Positions 1 to 13,129 of a stretch of DNA of 64,000 nucleotides are shown piece by piece (the stretch's first letter is position 1; each line of letters begins with the position of its first letter). The notes below the pieces were generated by a model. The model was not told the DNA's origin and did not search any database. It was given only the letters and a program-made list of their open reading frames with translations. The stretch comes from Saururus chinensis (lineage: Eukaryota > Streptophyta > Magnoliopsida > Piperales > Saururaceae), in NCBI GenBank assembly GCA_035235625.1, contig CP141140.1, positions 55,299,351-55,363,350 on the forward strand. The letters run 5' to 3'. The position numbers and the translations under genes were made by a program.

Positions 1-779
1 CTAATGATGAAATCACTTGAAGTCTTAAACTGATTTATGTCTAAGCTTAATAAAGAAATGTAATGAAGGTAATCATTTTGAAAAATCATTAAAAATTGAA
101 AATTGGGGTGCAACACTTATTTGGGTGATTTGGACCAAACTCAAAATTAGCATTTAATTTGATGAATTCCCCTCAAATATCATCCAAAATCTCCTTCTTC
201 ACTTAAAAGAGAAGTATTTTAAGGCGTTTGGACTCAAATGGGGTTAAACATGAGGGGTGGGAAGTCTTTTAAAATCAAACGTGACCATTCTTCTTTGAAC
301 CTAATGGGCAAGAGATCAATCATTCGTAGGGCACTATCATTGCTCTTGAGCATTTTGTCGAAAAAATCCTTTTTTTTAGAAAATTCAAAAATTACCAAGC
401 TCATAATTCAATCAAAAGTAAGTGAAATCACCCCAATTTGTTCATTAGAATTTAAACAAAAATTAAATCTAGAAAATCATTGTTGAGCTCTTGCTTCAAT
501 CTTATCAATGTCATAATTCAAACATCTCACAACTAATGATTAATGCTTTTCCATTCCTTCATGTGATTAGTTAGCTCCTTCGTTTGCGAATTTTACATTT
601 ATTTTCCTTACATTTACATTTTCATCTCTTTTTTTTAACTTTCGAAAAATCTCACCAAATAATGCTTGTATATTTCCATTATGAAACCTTCTTATTCAAT
701 CTAATCCAAATGAGATAGAGTTGTCCATATCATAGTAGATGATGGTTTTTTTGTTTGTTTTTTGCAAGTGCATACAAAG
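1..779. other. AT-rich DNA without a recognisable gene
   Basis: No coding family, RNA gene or repeat end is recognisable here. The only methionine-initiated frame of note (238-486) has a low-complexity, basic translation with no domain, and I do not regard it as a gene. Confidence 0.6.
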
Positions 780-1700
780 TCATATATATATTGCTTATTT
801 CTGTGATCAAAACAATTTCAAATGATATGTAATTTGAGTCGTTGGATTGTTTAGTAACTACTTAAGATTATATGTTTAAGACAAAATATAATTGATGACT
901 CGAAAAGTGTTTCAGTAGGTATGACATGCACACACATTACACACACTTGAAAGTAATGGGAATATCATATTATATTGTGCGAGATTGTAGGAGAAAGGTG
1001 GACAAAAATTTACAAAATGAAAGTGATTTTGTTCATCAATGATCGATCACTATTGAAAGGCCAATTGATCAGCCTTGAATGATTTTGATAATGTTCTCTA
1101 GATTCTTGAATGGTCATTCATGTGTAAGGATCGATAATAAGAACTTTAGTAAGGTAGACAATGAACAATTGATCACACTATGAGAAATTGATCAGTCAAT
1201 GCTAGAATTGCCTAAAATAGGAGATTCTATATGGAATTGGTTTCCTATCAAAGGTCCAACACCCAGACTGATATTGGGATTTATATAAATGGGTTAGGAT
1301 ATGGCAAAGAGAAAGAGGGAGCCTTAGAAAAGTGGAGAACAACTTGAGTGATTTCTATATTGTTTTGAGAGAGAAGAAAGCATCCATCACTATTGTGTCT
1401 TGAAAGAGATATTCAAATTAGCCATTAGAATCCTAAAATTATTCATGTATGTTCCTTTTTCTTCATGAATAACTTATGAGAAGATTTCACCATACGCACT
1501 TGCACTAGAGGTGGAGGATTCATCACATCTACACTTAGACAAAGTGGTGAAGAATATTAAAGTTTTGCTATGGCAATTGAATATCATTCAAGCTAAAGGA
1601 GGTGGAGTGAAGATCAACATATTTGAAGATGGAAATGAGGCTAATCAAGTTGTACTTTAATTAAAACTTCAACAAGAAATTGTACTAGCGAAGCAGGAGA
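780..1700 (+). repeat. Degenerate LTR-like repeat, copy 1 of a diverged direct pair
   Basis: This stretch aligns by eye with 4,290-5,110 in the same orientation. Both begin with a GTGATCAAAA block followed by a TTGAGTC block, then a run of acatgcacaca, then ATCGATC-type words, then a ccttgaatg...gttctct block. A TATA-like word (ttatataaat near 1,271) follows the ATCGATC words, as expected for an LTR U3 and promoter. No clean TG/CA ends or TSD were found, so the LTR identity is inference. The copies are too diverged to be a young LTR pair. Confidence 0.4.
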
Positions 1701-2954
1701 TCAAGACTACGTTCAAAGGAAATTATGAAGATGGAATTTGGTAGCCAGGAGACATATAGAGATGACTTCTAGTGTTATAGTAATGTTAAGTCTTTTAAGT
1801 CTTAAATTTATAGTGCATACTTTGATCAGCTGAGGGACAACTTGCATGATTTTTTCCAAGTTTGGTTTCCATGTAAAAAATTTATCGAGTATTATCTTGC
1901 TTTATTTTTTTTGCATAAGTAGCGAATTAGGTCCTATGATAAGAGGCCACATCTTGTAGTTCTCTACAAATTGGTATTTTGGACTAGATGAACTGTGATG
2001 ACCCTCATATATTGAAGGGTATTAAACTCTCCACATTTTTTTTGACTCACTTGCTAGACTCCATTTACATCAATTGAACTAAGTATCAAATTTTCATATT
2101 TATGCCAATTCCTTTTCCAATATTATGGCCTTTTTTTATAATATTTTCTTTAGGCTTAGCTTTTTCTGAATCCTTTCAACTTGCATCAATAATTTCTTTA
2201 CCTATTTATTTTGGATGTCAAGTGAATGATAACTTTTACACTAAATGGTTTTTCCAAATAGGTAGCCTTCCCCATCATCTTTATGAAGATAATATTTTCA
2301 TGAATTTTAACAAGCTCTTATACAAGGAATATTTTTAATAAAAGTCTTGATGGAAAGTAGTAAGTTTGTCTAATTTGATCTCTTAGACTTTACCAATATC
2401 TAAACTCGTAAGTCATCAAGTGTCATAGATCATATAAATGAGTTCTACTCTTGAATTTGACTTGATTTGTATGATGCGTGGAATATTTTTTAAAATAGAG
2501 ACTTGCAACATCAAGATGAAAAAAATTACTTAATCTCCACTCACCTTGGTGCATTTCTCTCTTAGTCAAGTAATAATGAGCACTCATCATGGTCATTTTT
2601 AGATTTCATTATGAGTTTTTATGTATTGTAGATTGAGTTGAAATAAAAACAAAAAAACTTAAGCTACTCTAGCACAAAATTATTGTGTGCTTTTAGGTTT
2701 TATATTTTTTTGTTTTTTAAAATACTCTACAAAAAATTAGTAATCAAAAAATTTAAAAACAAAAAGAGATCTGTCCCAAATGATTGAAAGAATTGAATCA
2801 TGGACATGAAAATCAATTATTCTATTTTCCAAGAGAGACAACCTTAATGTTGCTTAGCCATCCTATTTTTGGTTGTTTGTAGAGATGGACAAACCAAGAA
2901 AGATATAATGTCTCTAACTATGAATTAAGTTACAATATATATGTTCCCCCTACT
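1701..2954. other. AT-rich DNA without a recognisable gene
   Basis: Both strands are rich in stops. The frame at 2,102-2,338 is hydrophobic and shows no family signature. I see nothing else that I can support. Confidence 0.5.
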
Positions 2955-3570
2955 AGTAAAACCAAACCCAAATTTTTATCCTATGTGCCTAGAAAAAGAA
3001 TACAAATTAAAGCAACAATCAATAAACAAGAATTTTTACGTGGAAACCTAACTTGGAGAAAATCATGGGACCCTCTGTCTAAACCAAATATACACTATGT
3101 AAACAGAAATACTTACTTACAAATATACAAAAACAAAAACCTTCTTTTCTTCAGTCGGTTTACTCCAACACAACTCTAAAATCTTGAATCACCACCCTTG
3201 GTTGATTAGTTACATTAGCTTGGTCTTCACACCTTCCTTAGCTTTTGATAGATCCATTTCTTCATGGCAAGTCCCTTTAGCATGAATAATTATTTCCCTT
3301 TGATCTTCTCAGCAACTTTCTTCAGCAACATGCTTAGTCCTTTCAAGTGTTTTATATTGTCACTCAACTCAAATAATCCCTTTGATATTTGTTGCAAGGT
3401 CCATGTTCAAGGAGGCTAGTTCACTCTCAAAATCCTTAGCGAAGTTTCAATCTTTTTCTTTAGGTTTTCCAAGCCTTTCACTCACTTTCCCACATTTTTA
3501 GACTAGACTTAGTTAAGGATTTCTACCTTGAATAGGTATCTAAATACAATCAGAATAGCCAATTTTGGGA
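2955..3570 (-). repeat. Diverged interspersed repeat related to the one inside the 4.8-kb duplication
   Basis: The block around 3,027-3,110 (tacgtggaaac, then gagaaaa.ca, then ccctctgtctaaacc, then a ctatgtaaac block) matches 16,050-16,130 in copy A and 32,165-32,250 in copy B at roughly three bases in four. Homology continues into the control-like text about lines and seasons of ttcacttggctag and cttggtagttta in the other copies. This arrangement resembles the U5 end of old plant copia LTRs read on the minus strand. That identity is inference; the shared repeat is seen directly. Confidence 0.45.
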
Positions 3571-3900
3571 AATGATACATTGAAATGATAGATCATTCCA
3601 CAAGGTGATCAATCGTTCCCTGCTATGTTTGAACACAGATGTGCAATTGATCGATCCTTCCTTCAAATGATCTATTGATTAAGTTATTGGAGTCTGTATG
3701 ATCTAAGCACAATCGATCCATTGAGAAAGTGATCGATCGTTCTGGTTACTGGACTCTTTTGATCATTATTTGATCAATCTCATCACTAGGCAATCAATCT
3801 TTCAAGTTACTTGAGAACCTTGCGAACAATATTCAAGGCCAATTGATCGTTCTATCATATGTGATTGGTCACTGATGGTCAAAAGCATATTTTTTGTCCA
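3571..3900. repeat. ATCGATC-rich segment
   Basis: About ten variants of the words gatcgatc, gatcaatcgttc and aatcgatcc occur within 330 bases, more than expected in ordinary AT-rich DNA. Similar clusters lie at 1,030-1,200, 4,520-4,690 and 5,850-6,070, in the probable U3 parts of the old LTR-like repeats. The motif probably marks one ancient LTR family present in both orientations. Confidence 0.4.
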
Positions 3901-4289
3901 AAATATCTTCAACGCTCTCTTACACATTGCCCACCCCTAGTCTACCCCCATATCAAAACCTACTATTTTTGTAAAGACAAAATAGAGTAACCAACACCCT
4001 AAGATAATACCCAACCCACCTAGATCAAAAGGAAATGAGACAAAATTGAATTCTAGGATTATGGAAGTTTATAACTTGTGCCATAAAGATACCCATACTA
4101 GAAAATAGTGTCAAAATGATCATCCTCCCAAACTTTGCTCTGGAAAGGAGAAGAAGACCCTTACACATACAATCCCTAGACTATACCACCAAGTGTATGA
4201 GCATAAGATGAAGAGGGAAGGTGTGGGTGAGGAAGATTGATTTTCAACCATTAAAGGATTAACTAGGAAAGATAAGCAAGATGTAAGAA

Positions 4290-5110
4290 CATAAATGTTC
4301 ATGGCTTATTTTCGTGATCAAAATAATATCATGAATGTGTGTAACTTTGAGTCAGTTGAATCCTGAAGATGGAACTATAGGGAAACTCAAATCCATGTTT
4401 TGTTAGGTGAAAACATGCACACATATCACATTAACTCACTTTAGGGTAAAAAAGACCTTAGGTGAAGAGTAGGTAAGAGATGGAAACGTTTTGAATGAAA
4501 ATTCAAATTTTTGTTCAGACCGATTAATCACTTAAAAGCCATGATCGATCATCCTTGAATGTACCAAGGTTCTCTAAAAAATCATTGACTAATTGATATC
4601 TGCAATATATCAATTGAACGTTAGGATGGAAGCTAAAATTAAAAATTTATCCCAAACAAGAGCGATCGATCATGAAGATCAATTGCCATGTGAAGTCCAG
4701 TGAAGAAGAATTGTCTAAATTAGACCTTTCTGGGTTGATTTGTATTCCTAGTTGAAGACACATTCATTTTTGAGAGTTGGGGAGTCTCTAAAAAGGGCTA
4801 CGAGCATTAGTAGAGTAAAGAGAAAGGATTAGAAAATTTAGAGAACTTGTATGGAGTTGCTCTAATAATTTTTGGAGAAAATTAGTCTTCTAGGTATTGG
4901 GTTTGGTCTACCTTAATAAAAAGAGTGATTAGAGGTAAAATTAGTCACAAAAATATATTTGTGACATGATGTTTTGTTGAAGATTGTTGTTGAGAAGATC
5001 AATAACAAAGAAGATTTATTCTACAAGAGGAGATGAAATATATAGATTGATCGAAGAGCACATAGATGAGAGAAGTGAGAGTTTAATATATGTCTAGATG
5101 CGGATCACTA
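4290..5110 (+). repeat. Degenerate LTR-like repeat, copy 2 of a diverged direct pair
   Basis: Partner of 780-1,700 in the same orientation: GTGATCAAAATAAT, then TTGAGTCAGTTG, then acatgcacacatatcac, then a run of ATCGATC words, then ccttgaatg and ggttctct. The two copies lie about 3.5 kb apart, so they could be the LTRs of one old element. However, the DNA between them shows no gag or pol, and it contains an oppositely oriented repeat of a different type. Confidence 0.4.
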
Positions 5111-5224
5111 GATTGCCCTTAGTCCGATTATCTAACAAAGATAAAGACTACAAATTCTAGCCTCAATGCGTAGAAATTTATTTTAAAGTGGAATGAATAA
5201 ACCTAATTGCTAAGTGTCATTCAT

Positions 5225-6200
5225 GATTAATCAAACCATTAAATCAAACATTTACACCACACAATCATACAAGGATATTTACTTAGAACACCCAAACTCG
5301 GTTAAAAAACCATAGCAACCTCAACTAAGGCTAAGTAAATGCACTAGTAAGATATAAAACTTACAAGACACAAAACAACCAACAAAACTCTATACTTGAC
5401 ACAAACTCCTTTGTTCAATCTTCTTTATTGTTAGCCTTCAATTCTTCCTCCTTCAACCCTTGAAGTTTTGCCTCTTTGTGTTTTATTTTTTGTCTTCTTT
5501 TTCTAGCAACTCAAGCAAAGACTTTTTCTTTGTTTGTTGATTTACCTCTTGAGATTCTTCAACTCCATTTGAAGAATTTTGCTAACTCTCTTTTGGTATT
5601 TGCTATGTGAAAATTTCTCACTTTGGTTGTGCATCGCCATGAATTCATCATAAACAATTTATTCAAGATTTATGTGAATTCTCTAAGAAAAGAATGTGTA
5701 AATGACTCTTATTTCTTCTCCAATATTTTCTAAGGTCTTCTCTCTTCAAATTCTTCATACTTAACCTTTATATAGGGCTCCAAGTCAAACTCCAACTAGG
5801 AATGAATTCACTTCTTGAAAGTCTTATTTAAGTTAACCCAAACTCCTAGCAATCGATAGTTATAAATAGGGATCTATCGTTCATTATTTTCTTAGGGTAT
5901 GATACCACTAGCAATCGATCAATAATCTCTTGCTTCATTTTACAAAGGGTTAAGTCAAGTGCTGATAGATCTATTGCCTATGCAATTGATCAATTCATCT
6001 CTTATGTACTGCAATTTATTTGCGATCGATTGATTTATCTCAATGTATATTCCAACTATCAATCGATGACACTGCTTATTTCTAGTTTTAACGTTTTTAC
6101 CCTAAATCCATTGGCAACCTTTAAAATCATTTTTGAAACTTTTCTAAGTGACTTTTGTATGAGAATGTATGTTGAATGAACCTCTTTAACCATCAACATT
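5225..6200 (-). repeat. Probable old LTR on the minus strand, downstream of the copia relic
   Basis: Read on the minus strand, this lies directly downstream of the copia reverse-transcriptase remnant (6,600-6,860), where the 3' LTR would be expected. It carries a TATA-like word (minus-strand TATATAAAGG near 5,770) and an ATCGATC-rich stretch upstream of it (5,850-6,070). The low-coordinate end has the exon-like aaccaaactcggttaaaaaacca text seen in other copia LTR ends. No TG/CA ends or TSD were found, so the boundaries are approximate. Confidence 0.3.
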
Positions 6201-6599
6201 TTTTATTCTTAATCCATAAGAAAACATATACTCCTATTTTTTAAATCCATCAATTCCAGCCCTGACTCGACCACAATTACATCTAATAAGATTTCTAAGA
6301 CTAATTACATACTCAAGGTTTCTAATATAGTTTAGACAAATAAAATTAGCCAATTAACAATACATATGAGACATATGTTTTTTACAAGAAGATCAAGCTT
6401 ATGTCAGTGAAAAACTAAAGAGTGGTTGATTTAGAATTTGAGTGGTGTGAAGAACCAACCATACGAAAAAAAATGAGTCTTTATTCTTTGTAAATGCTAC
6501 AATCTTGAGTTTACATAAGGCATAGTTGATATGGTTATAATGTTATACCATGCTCTTGGTTCCTATTCAATCCATACAAATCTTTCTTTATCATATTCA

Positions 6600-8870
6600 C
6601 ATAATCATGATGATGAGGGTCTACAAAACCTTTGGTTATTCATCATAAACTTCTTCTTTTAAGTTTCCATTCAAAAAAGCACTCTTGATATTTATTTAAT
6701 ATAGCTTAATTTTTAAATGACAAACCATAGCAAGAAGTAATCAAGTAGATTGAAGTCTAGCAATAGGAGTAAATGTCTTTGTCAAAATCAATACCTTCTA
6801 CCTTTGTGTGCCCTTGAACAACCAAACAGGCCTTGTTTCTTATTACATTACCTTGTCCATTTGTTTTGTTCTAGTAGATACACTTAGTATACATTATATT
6901 TAATTATTTAGGTTTTTGAACAAGATATCACACATCATTCCTTGTGAATTAACCTAATTCTTCTTGCATTGTATTTATCTAATTCTCATCATGAAGAGCT
7001 TCATAAATTTTCTTTGGTTTAATGAGAGATACATCATAAGAAAATTTTATTTGTTCTTCTAATTGATGTCTTGTTCTTACTCCTTTATTGATGTCTTCAA
7101 TCACATTAGTTTTAGCATGGTTCTTTTGAACCTAATTAGGTACTTGGCCATGTTCAACTTGTGGCTCTAGAGCATCAACATGAGCTTCATATTCATGTAT
7201 ATGATCATTATCATAAACTTCCATATGTACTTGTTTTTTTTAGTTGCATCACGAAAAATATTAGGTGAATCATCATAATCATAACAATCCTCAACTTTTT
7301 ATTTTACTTTCTCATTTTGACCTTTTTGACCCTCAAAACTCTATGCATTATTCACAATCACATTAAAAGACTCCATAATAGTCCAAGTTCATTTATTAAA
7401 TACCTTATATGCCCTACTTGTTAAAGATTATCCAACAGAGATCCCATCATTACTTTTGATATCAAAGTTTCCTAAAACCTCTATCTCTGAAGATACAACA
7501 AGTACTTACAAAAACTCTAAAGTGTATGAAAGTGAGTTTATTACCTCTCATCAACTCATAAGGTATTTGAACTATATCAGACCTCAAATAAACTCTATAA
7601 GGGTATATGTAGTAGTGTTCACAGCTTCTTCCAAAACGTATTTAGCTAAGTTCTTCTCATTGGATAGTCCTACTCTTCCTTTTAGTAGATCCATTTTGCT
7701 GTGGGGTTTTGAGGCTAAAAACTCATGGTTAATTCCAAATTTAACACAAAGCTCTTTATACCTAAAGTCATTAAACTCATCTCCTCTACCATTGCTAATG
7801 GATTCAATGTTTAGATCACTCTTATTTTGTGAGGTAAGGGTAATAGTTTTGAATGCTTCAAAAGCATCTAATTCTTTTAAAGGAAGTCTACCCATGAATC
7901 TTAATAGGTCATCTACCATCACCAAGATGTACTTCTTACTACCTAGACTAGCCATTTGCATTGGTCTTATTAAGTCCATATGTGTCAATTCCAAAGGTCT
8001 CTTAGTTCTCATATGTTTCAACTTTTTATAATAGGATTTTAATTGTTTACATTTTTTACAAACATTATATACTTTGGGGGTTTTTAGAATTAGGGCGCCT
8101 CTAATGATTCTATTCTTTATTATTCTTGTCAAATCTTTGAAGTTAACATTTTCTAACCTTTAATGCTAAAATAAGTATTATCAAGTAAAGACAAGTGCAC
8201 AAAGTAAACAGGATCAAGAAAATAACAATTATCATGAGGTCTCATACTCTTAATACAAGTCATTCTAGATTTATCAATGTTAAAGCATACTTTCCTAGTA
8301 AACTTCACAATAAACCCATAATCACAAATTGGACTAATGCTTAAATACTAGCTTTCTTATCACATCTATGTTTTTGGTACCCCCATCTCCAAAAGTCAAT
8401 TTGTCATCATATTTCTCTACCAAGTTTGTAAACCTAAATTTGTCATTGTCGTATGTTTTGAACATCCACTATCAAGTACCACATGTTAGAATGTTGGGTT
8501 TTCATGGCGGTGCCCACTACATTGCATTTTACATCCTCTTTCTTTACCTAAATTATTTTTGTTTTCACAAATTCTTAAAAATTACTCAAGTTTTTATCAT
8601 GTTTGGTTTTCCCAAGTGTTTTTGCATGAAATATTTGTTCCTTCTTGAGATAATCATTATGAGTATTAAACTTATTAGAGTTGTTTAGTGAATCATATGT
8701 GTGAGTCCTATGTCCAAGATTTCGAACCTTTGCACTAAGTTCCCTCACGTATCTACCTATCCATGTGATTTGTCTAAGCAAGTCAATTTTAACATCTTCT
8801 CTAACAACTATGGCTTCTTCATTAATTTATTTTTTATAGACTCAAATTTAGTCACTAGTTCCTCCTTAGG
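6600..8870 (-). pseudogene. Ty1/copia gag-pol relic (minus strand)
   Basis: The minus strand reads in copia order. Near 8,575-8,781 is a gag-like stretch. Near 8,440-8,480 is a protease region in which the aspartic DSG site is only just recognisable. Integrase lies at 7,584-8,132, and a reverse-transcriptase segment at about 6,650-6,860 still resembles KARLVAQG...EGIDFD with internal stops. Copia order (integrase before RT) excludes Ty3/gypsy. Frameshifts and stops are frequent and no complete domain survives, so the copy is dead. Long plus-strand frames such as 7,456-8,031 are antisense shadows of the integrase. Confidence 0.8.
7584..8132 (-). pseudogene. Copia integrase fragment
   Basis: A 182-codon open segment. 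It begins in the zinc-binding region (VYNVCKKCKQLKSYYKK, keeping the CxxC half of HHCC). It then reads RPLELTHMDLIRPMQ, the usual sequence around the first catalytic Asp of copia integrases, and YILVMVDDLLRFM. The second catalytic site, normally a Ser-Asp-x-Gly-Gly-Glu-Phe motif, reads SNGRGDEF, so the Asp is lost. The Glu motif (normally NGVVERKNR) is replaced by unrelated residues, which points to a frameshift. It ends in the conserved EAVNTTTYTL segment. It is an inactive relic. Confidence 0.85.
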
Positions 8871-8954
8871 AAATTATGAATTTTAAGTACTAGCAACATT
8901 ATATTTAAAAAATTTAATCTTAACAAATAATCATGCACTTACTAATACAACTTA

Positions 8955-9245
8955 CACATACTCAAATGGCCTTACTCATACATTCTTATTCATGCGACCT
9001 TACTCGTACAGTCTTACTCATAAACATATGCTTACTGTCTTATTCGGAATCATACTCTTACAGTCGTGATCAAAATCATACTCTTACAATCTTGCTCAGA
9101 AGTATACTCTTACAGTCTTGCTCGGAATCATACTCTTACAATCTTACTCAGAATCATACTCTTACAGTCTTACTCAAAATCATACTCTTACATTCTTACT
9201 CAGAATCATACTCTTAGAGTCTTACTCAGAAACATATATACTCAC
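8955..9245 (+). repeat. Tandem repeat, about 26-bp unit
   Basis: The unit is close to catactcttacagtcttact plus cagaat. It repeats about ten times with small changes, from short broken units near 8,960 to cleaner ones between 9,040 and 9,240. It gives a repetitive Ser/Tyr/Leu translation in several plus-strand frames (8,933-9,217 and 9,066-9,278), which I read as an artefact of the array rather than a protein. Confidence 0.85.
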
Positions 9246-10879
9246 TCATACAATCATACATGTACTATCGACCACTAAAGCTCATTACAACTAATAAGCT
9301 CCAGTGTCGAAATAGAAAAGAATACCATTGGGGTATCACCTTAACCTCCGGGGAGTGACTAAATGCCATGGACTTTTCTAAAGACAAGGCACACCAATGC
9401 TCATGGGGCACAGGATTAAACAAGTAAGAGCAGTTCCATAATACTACATACCTGAGCACGCAAATATAAACACCCATACATAAAGGGTTGTACAGTGCCA
9501 CTCTTGGGCAGAATCATACAACACTCTTAATAGAGCATCAAACGTCTTGTCATAATACAACACACAAACCAAATCGAAATCATACATAGCTCTCAACAGA
9601 GCATCAGACATCTGGGGCTCAATATAGCACACATATAGCATCTTACAAGATAAATACTATGGCAAAAAATGAGAAATACTCAGTCAACTCATTATCGGCT
9701 AGCTCAAATATGAAACTTAATCTGTCAAAACCCTCAGGTCTCAAACTCACAATCCTATCATTAGCTTTTCTTATAATTTAACTTTTAATTAAGTTATATA
9801 GTACAATTATGCCACAAAAACTCTCAAACATACAGTGCTTTACTGATCAAACCGAAGTTGAGCCCGATCCAAAACCCTAGTTTATTAGGGCAGTAGACTT
9901 CCTTAACCAATACATCTCATCATCATAACTCACCGTACCCCAAAATCTTATATATTCATACAATCTCAGCCATCCACCTTATGGCCAACACATCTTACTC
10001 GGAAGTCATCAAAATGAGCTCCTCAGAGCCAAACCCAGTTATACCCTCTTATTATACCTCACTATTATGCTTACTTTTTACTTTATAATTTATATGTTAT
10101 GCTTGTACAATTATGCAACACTCTTAGTGTTTGACAATCCCACAATATACGCTCTGATCCAAACCAATCCACTCAATTCCCCACCCGTCAAAATCATATC
10201 CTCTATCTTCTACATACGCTTACACATCCACATTCAACTCCATACCAAACCCCCTCTGTCACTTCTTACCGTCCATTGCTCATACTTCTGCCCACACACA
10301 CATACACATATCCATTGCATAGGCATATAGCCATTATACATATGTATGTCCATCACACATACTTTCATACATAGCTTACTAACATACTCGCTAGCCATCA
10401 CTAGCACACACATACTTCAAACATACTTACAGCCCACATGCATGTCATATGCATTTCAACATGGTATAATTTATCCTCTTACATCATGCAAATGGATCAT
10501 AATTTAACATTCAAAACATTGAATCATACAATCCTAGCATGCTGTTACTCATTCAAAGTATGCTATCATGAAATTACAAGTTCAAAGCTCCCCTACCTTG
10601 TAATCATGACTTTTGATGGCGAGTACACGATGGTGGCAGCATTGGTGGCAGAGTTGGAGGCCAAAAGCATTGCCAAGTTAAGAGAGCTGTTGTCCCAAGG
10701 GTTTAGGAAATGCCAAAAGTACTCACGGCCATACGAGGTGACACAAACCAATGCGAAAAAATCCACAATCCATGGCGGCACACTAAGGGCAATTGGGAGA
10801 AAGGTTGTGCCAATAGAAATGACAAGTGTGACTAGAAGTCGACGTGTACTCACATAAGGTAGGTTGGCGTCTCAGGAGT
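9246..10879 (-). other. Gene-free DNA resembling the leader half of an LTR, interrupted on its right by TE1
   Basis: The text at 9,290-9,420 and 10,570-10,860 (ggtggcagc...ggtggcagagttgg, then a stretch that looks protein-coding but has no family match) resembles the R/U5 and leader text of plant gypsy LTRs on the minus strand. A TATA-like word on the minus strand lies just beyond TE1 (14,511-14,518). If TE1 is removed, this would place a promoter at the right distance. This is inference: no LTR ends were found. The frame at 10,438-10,857 spans this text and is not supported as a gene. Confidence 0.25.
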
Positions 10880-11769
10880 CACTACAAAAAATTGTAGTAT
10901 TAGCGATGTAATTTAAGCGTCGCTAAAAACCTATACTTGCGATGCATAAAAAACTATCGCAAAAAAATAAACTATTAGCGATGCATATTATTATGCGCGG
11001 CTAATAGTCATGTATTAGCAACGCTTAGTTTAAAGCGTCGCTAATACGAATGATATTAACAATGCTTTATACAAACGTCGCTAAAATATATATATTTTAA
11101 TTAAAAAAGAAAAAAATCATAACTATTTGCAACGCTTAATTCAAGCATCGCTAATAGTCCATCTATTAACGACGCTATTTATATGTGTCGCTAATAACAA
11201 GACTATTAGCAACGTTTGTCACAAACGTCGCTAATAATCCTGATATTAGTTATTAATTGAAAATAAAAAAATAAAATTACTAGCGACGTATAGAACTATA
11301 CGTCACTAATACATGTACTATTAGTGACGTATATTCTATACGTTGCTAATAGTATTTATTTTATTTTTTATTTTTTTATTTTTAAAATAAAATAATTTAT
11401 AAAAAATCTTAAAAAATTTAAAATTATTTAATGTCCCTCTCCCCTCTCTCTCCTCTCTCTCTCTCCCTCTCCTCTCCTCTTTCTCCTCTTTAAATTAGCA
11501 TTGTAAATAGCATTTGTAATAGCGACGGTACATTATAAGCGTCGCGAGTAGATTTATTAATTAATTTTATTTAATAAATAAAAAAAATTAAAAAATTTCA
11601 TAAATATGATATATATTTTATTCAATATTCACTATTTGTATATATAATAAATAAATATTAAATTTTTAATAAAAAGTAGTGTTAATAATATATTAAACTT
11701 TCACTATTTAGGTATAATATATTTTATTTCTTAAATTTTCTTATTATTTTTAAAATATAATTTATAATA

Positions 11770-12040
11770 AAAGAGAGAAAGAAGAGAGGGTTAGGAAAGA
11801 GAGAGAGGAGGGAGGAGAGTAGTGAGAGGGGAGAGAGAGAGGAGAGGGTAAGAGAGGATAGGAGAGGAAGAGGGGATAGAAGAGAGAGGAAAGGGAGAGG
11901 AGAGAGAGAGGGAGGTCTAGAGAGAGGGGAGAGAAAGAGAATCAAGAGAGAGGGAGAGAGAGATAGGGAGATCTAGAGAGAGGAAGGCAGGAGAGAGAGA
12001 GAGAGAAGGGGGAGATAGAGCGAGGAAAGGGAGGGAAGAG
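11770..12040 (+). repeat. GA-rich purine tract 1 of TE1
   Basis: Nearly pure (GA/GGA)n on the plus strand. The long charged or Ser/Leu-rich frames in it are low-complexity artefacts. The reverse complement of the same array type appears in TE2 and TE3. Confidence 0.9.
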
Positions 12041-12304
12041 AGAAAAAATTTATTTTAGTTTTTTTTAAAATTTATTAAATTTTTTAATTTTAAAAATAAA
12101 AAATTAAAATTAAAATAAAATACTAATAACAACGTATAGTTTTATACGTCGCTATTAGTATATGCATTAGTGACGTATAAAAGTATACATCGCTAATATG
12201 TGTACTAATAGTGACGTATATAATTATGCGTCTCTATTAGTATTTTTATTTAATGTTTTTTATTTTTAAAATTAATTTTAAAGAAAAAAATTCTTAAAAA
12301 TTTG

Positions 12305-12830
12305 AAATTTGAGGAGAGAGGGGAGGGATGAGAGAGACAAGGGGAGAGAGAGGAGAGAGATAGGGAGGGGAGAGAGAGAGGAGAGAGAGGGGGAGAGAGG
12401 GAGGAGAGAGAGAGGAGGGAGGGAGGAGGAAGAAAGAGAGGAGAGAGAGAGAGGGAGGAGAGAGAGAGAAGGGAGAGAGAGAGGGGAGAGAGAGATAGGG
12501 ACATCTAGAAAAAGAGAAGAGAGAGAGAAGGGAGAGAGATAGGAGATCTAGAGAGAGACAAGGGAGATAGAGAGAGGAGAGAGAGAGAGAAGGGAGAGAG
12601 AGAGAGGAGAGAGAGAAGGGAGAGAGAGAGAGAGGAGAGAGAGAAGGGAGAGAGAGTGAGAAGGGAGAGAGAGGGGAGAGAGAGTGAGAAGGGAGAGAGA
12701 GGGGAGAGAGAAGAGAGAGAGGAGAGAGAGTGAGAAGGGAGAGAGAGAGTGAGAAGGTAGAGAGAGGGGAGAGAGAGAGTGAGAAGGGAGAGAGAGAGTG
12801 AGAAGGGAGAGAGAGGGGAGACAGAGAGGG
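12305..12830 (+). repeat. GA-rich purine tract 2 of TE1
   Basis: About 525 bases of (GA)n with GGGAGAGAGAGTGAGAA-type higher-order units between 12,590 and 12,830. No coding meaning; frames such as 12,309-12,542 are artefacts. Confidence 0.9.
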
Positions 12831-13129
12831 GATATGATTTTTTTTAAAAAAATAGGACTATTATTAACCTATATAAATATACGTCGATAATATTATGATA
12901 TATTAGCGACGTATAACCTATACGTCACTAATAGAACATTGTATTAACGAAGTATAGGCTATACATCACTAATACAACATAGTATTGGCAATGTATATGT
13001 ATATACATCACTAATACAACGTTGTATTAGCAACATATAATAAAACATCGCAACTAAAGGTATTGTTAGTGACGCTCAATGTGAGCATCGCTAATTTAAT
13101 TTGTTTTAAAAAAAACATTTGGCGAAATT

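Noticed and set aside
7456-8031. A 191-codon plus-strand frame
   Set aside because: It is antisense to the copia integrase, whose motifs are clear on the minus strand.
12309-12542. Highly charged Arg/Glu frame
   Set aside because: Translation of a (GA)n tract; the same applies to the Leu/Ser frames in the CT tracts at 30,034-30,553 and 33,235-33,774.
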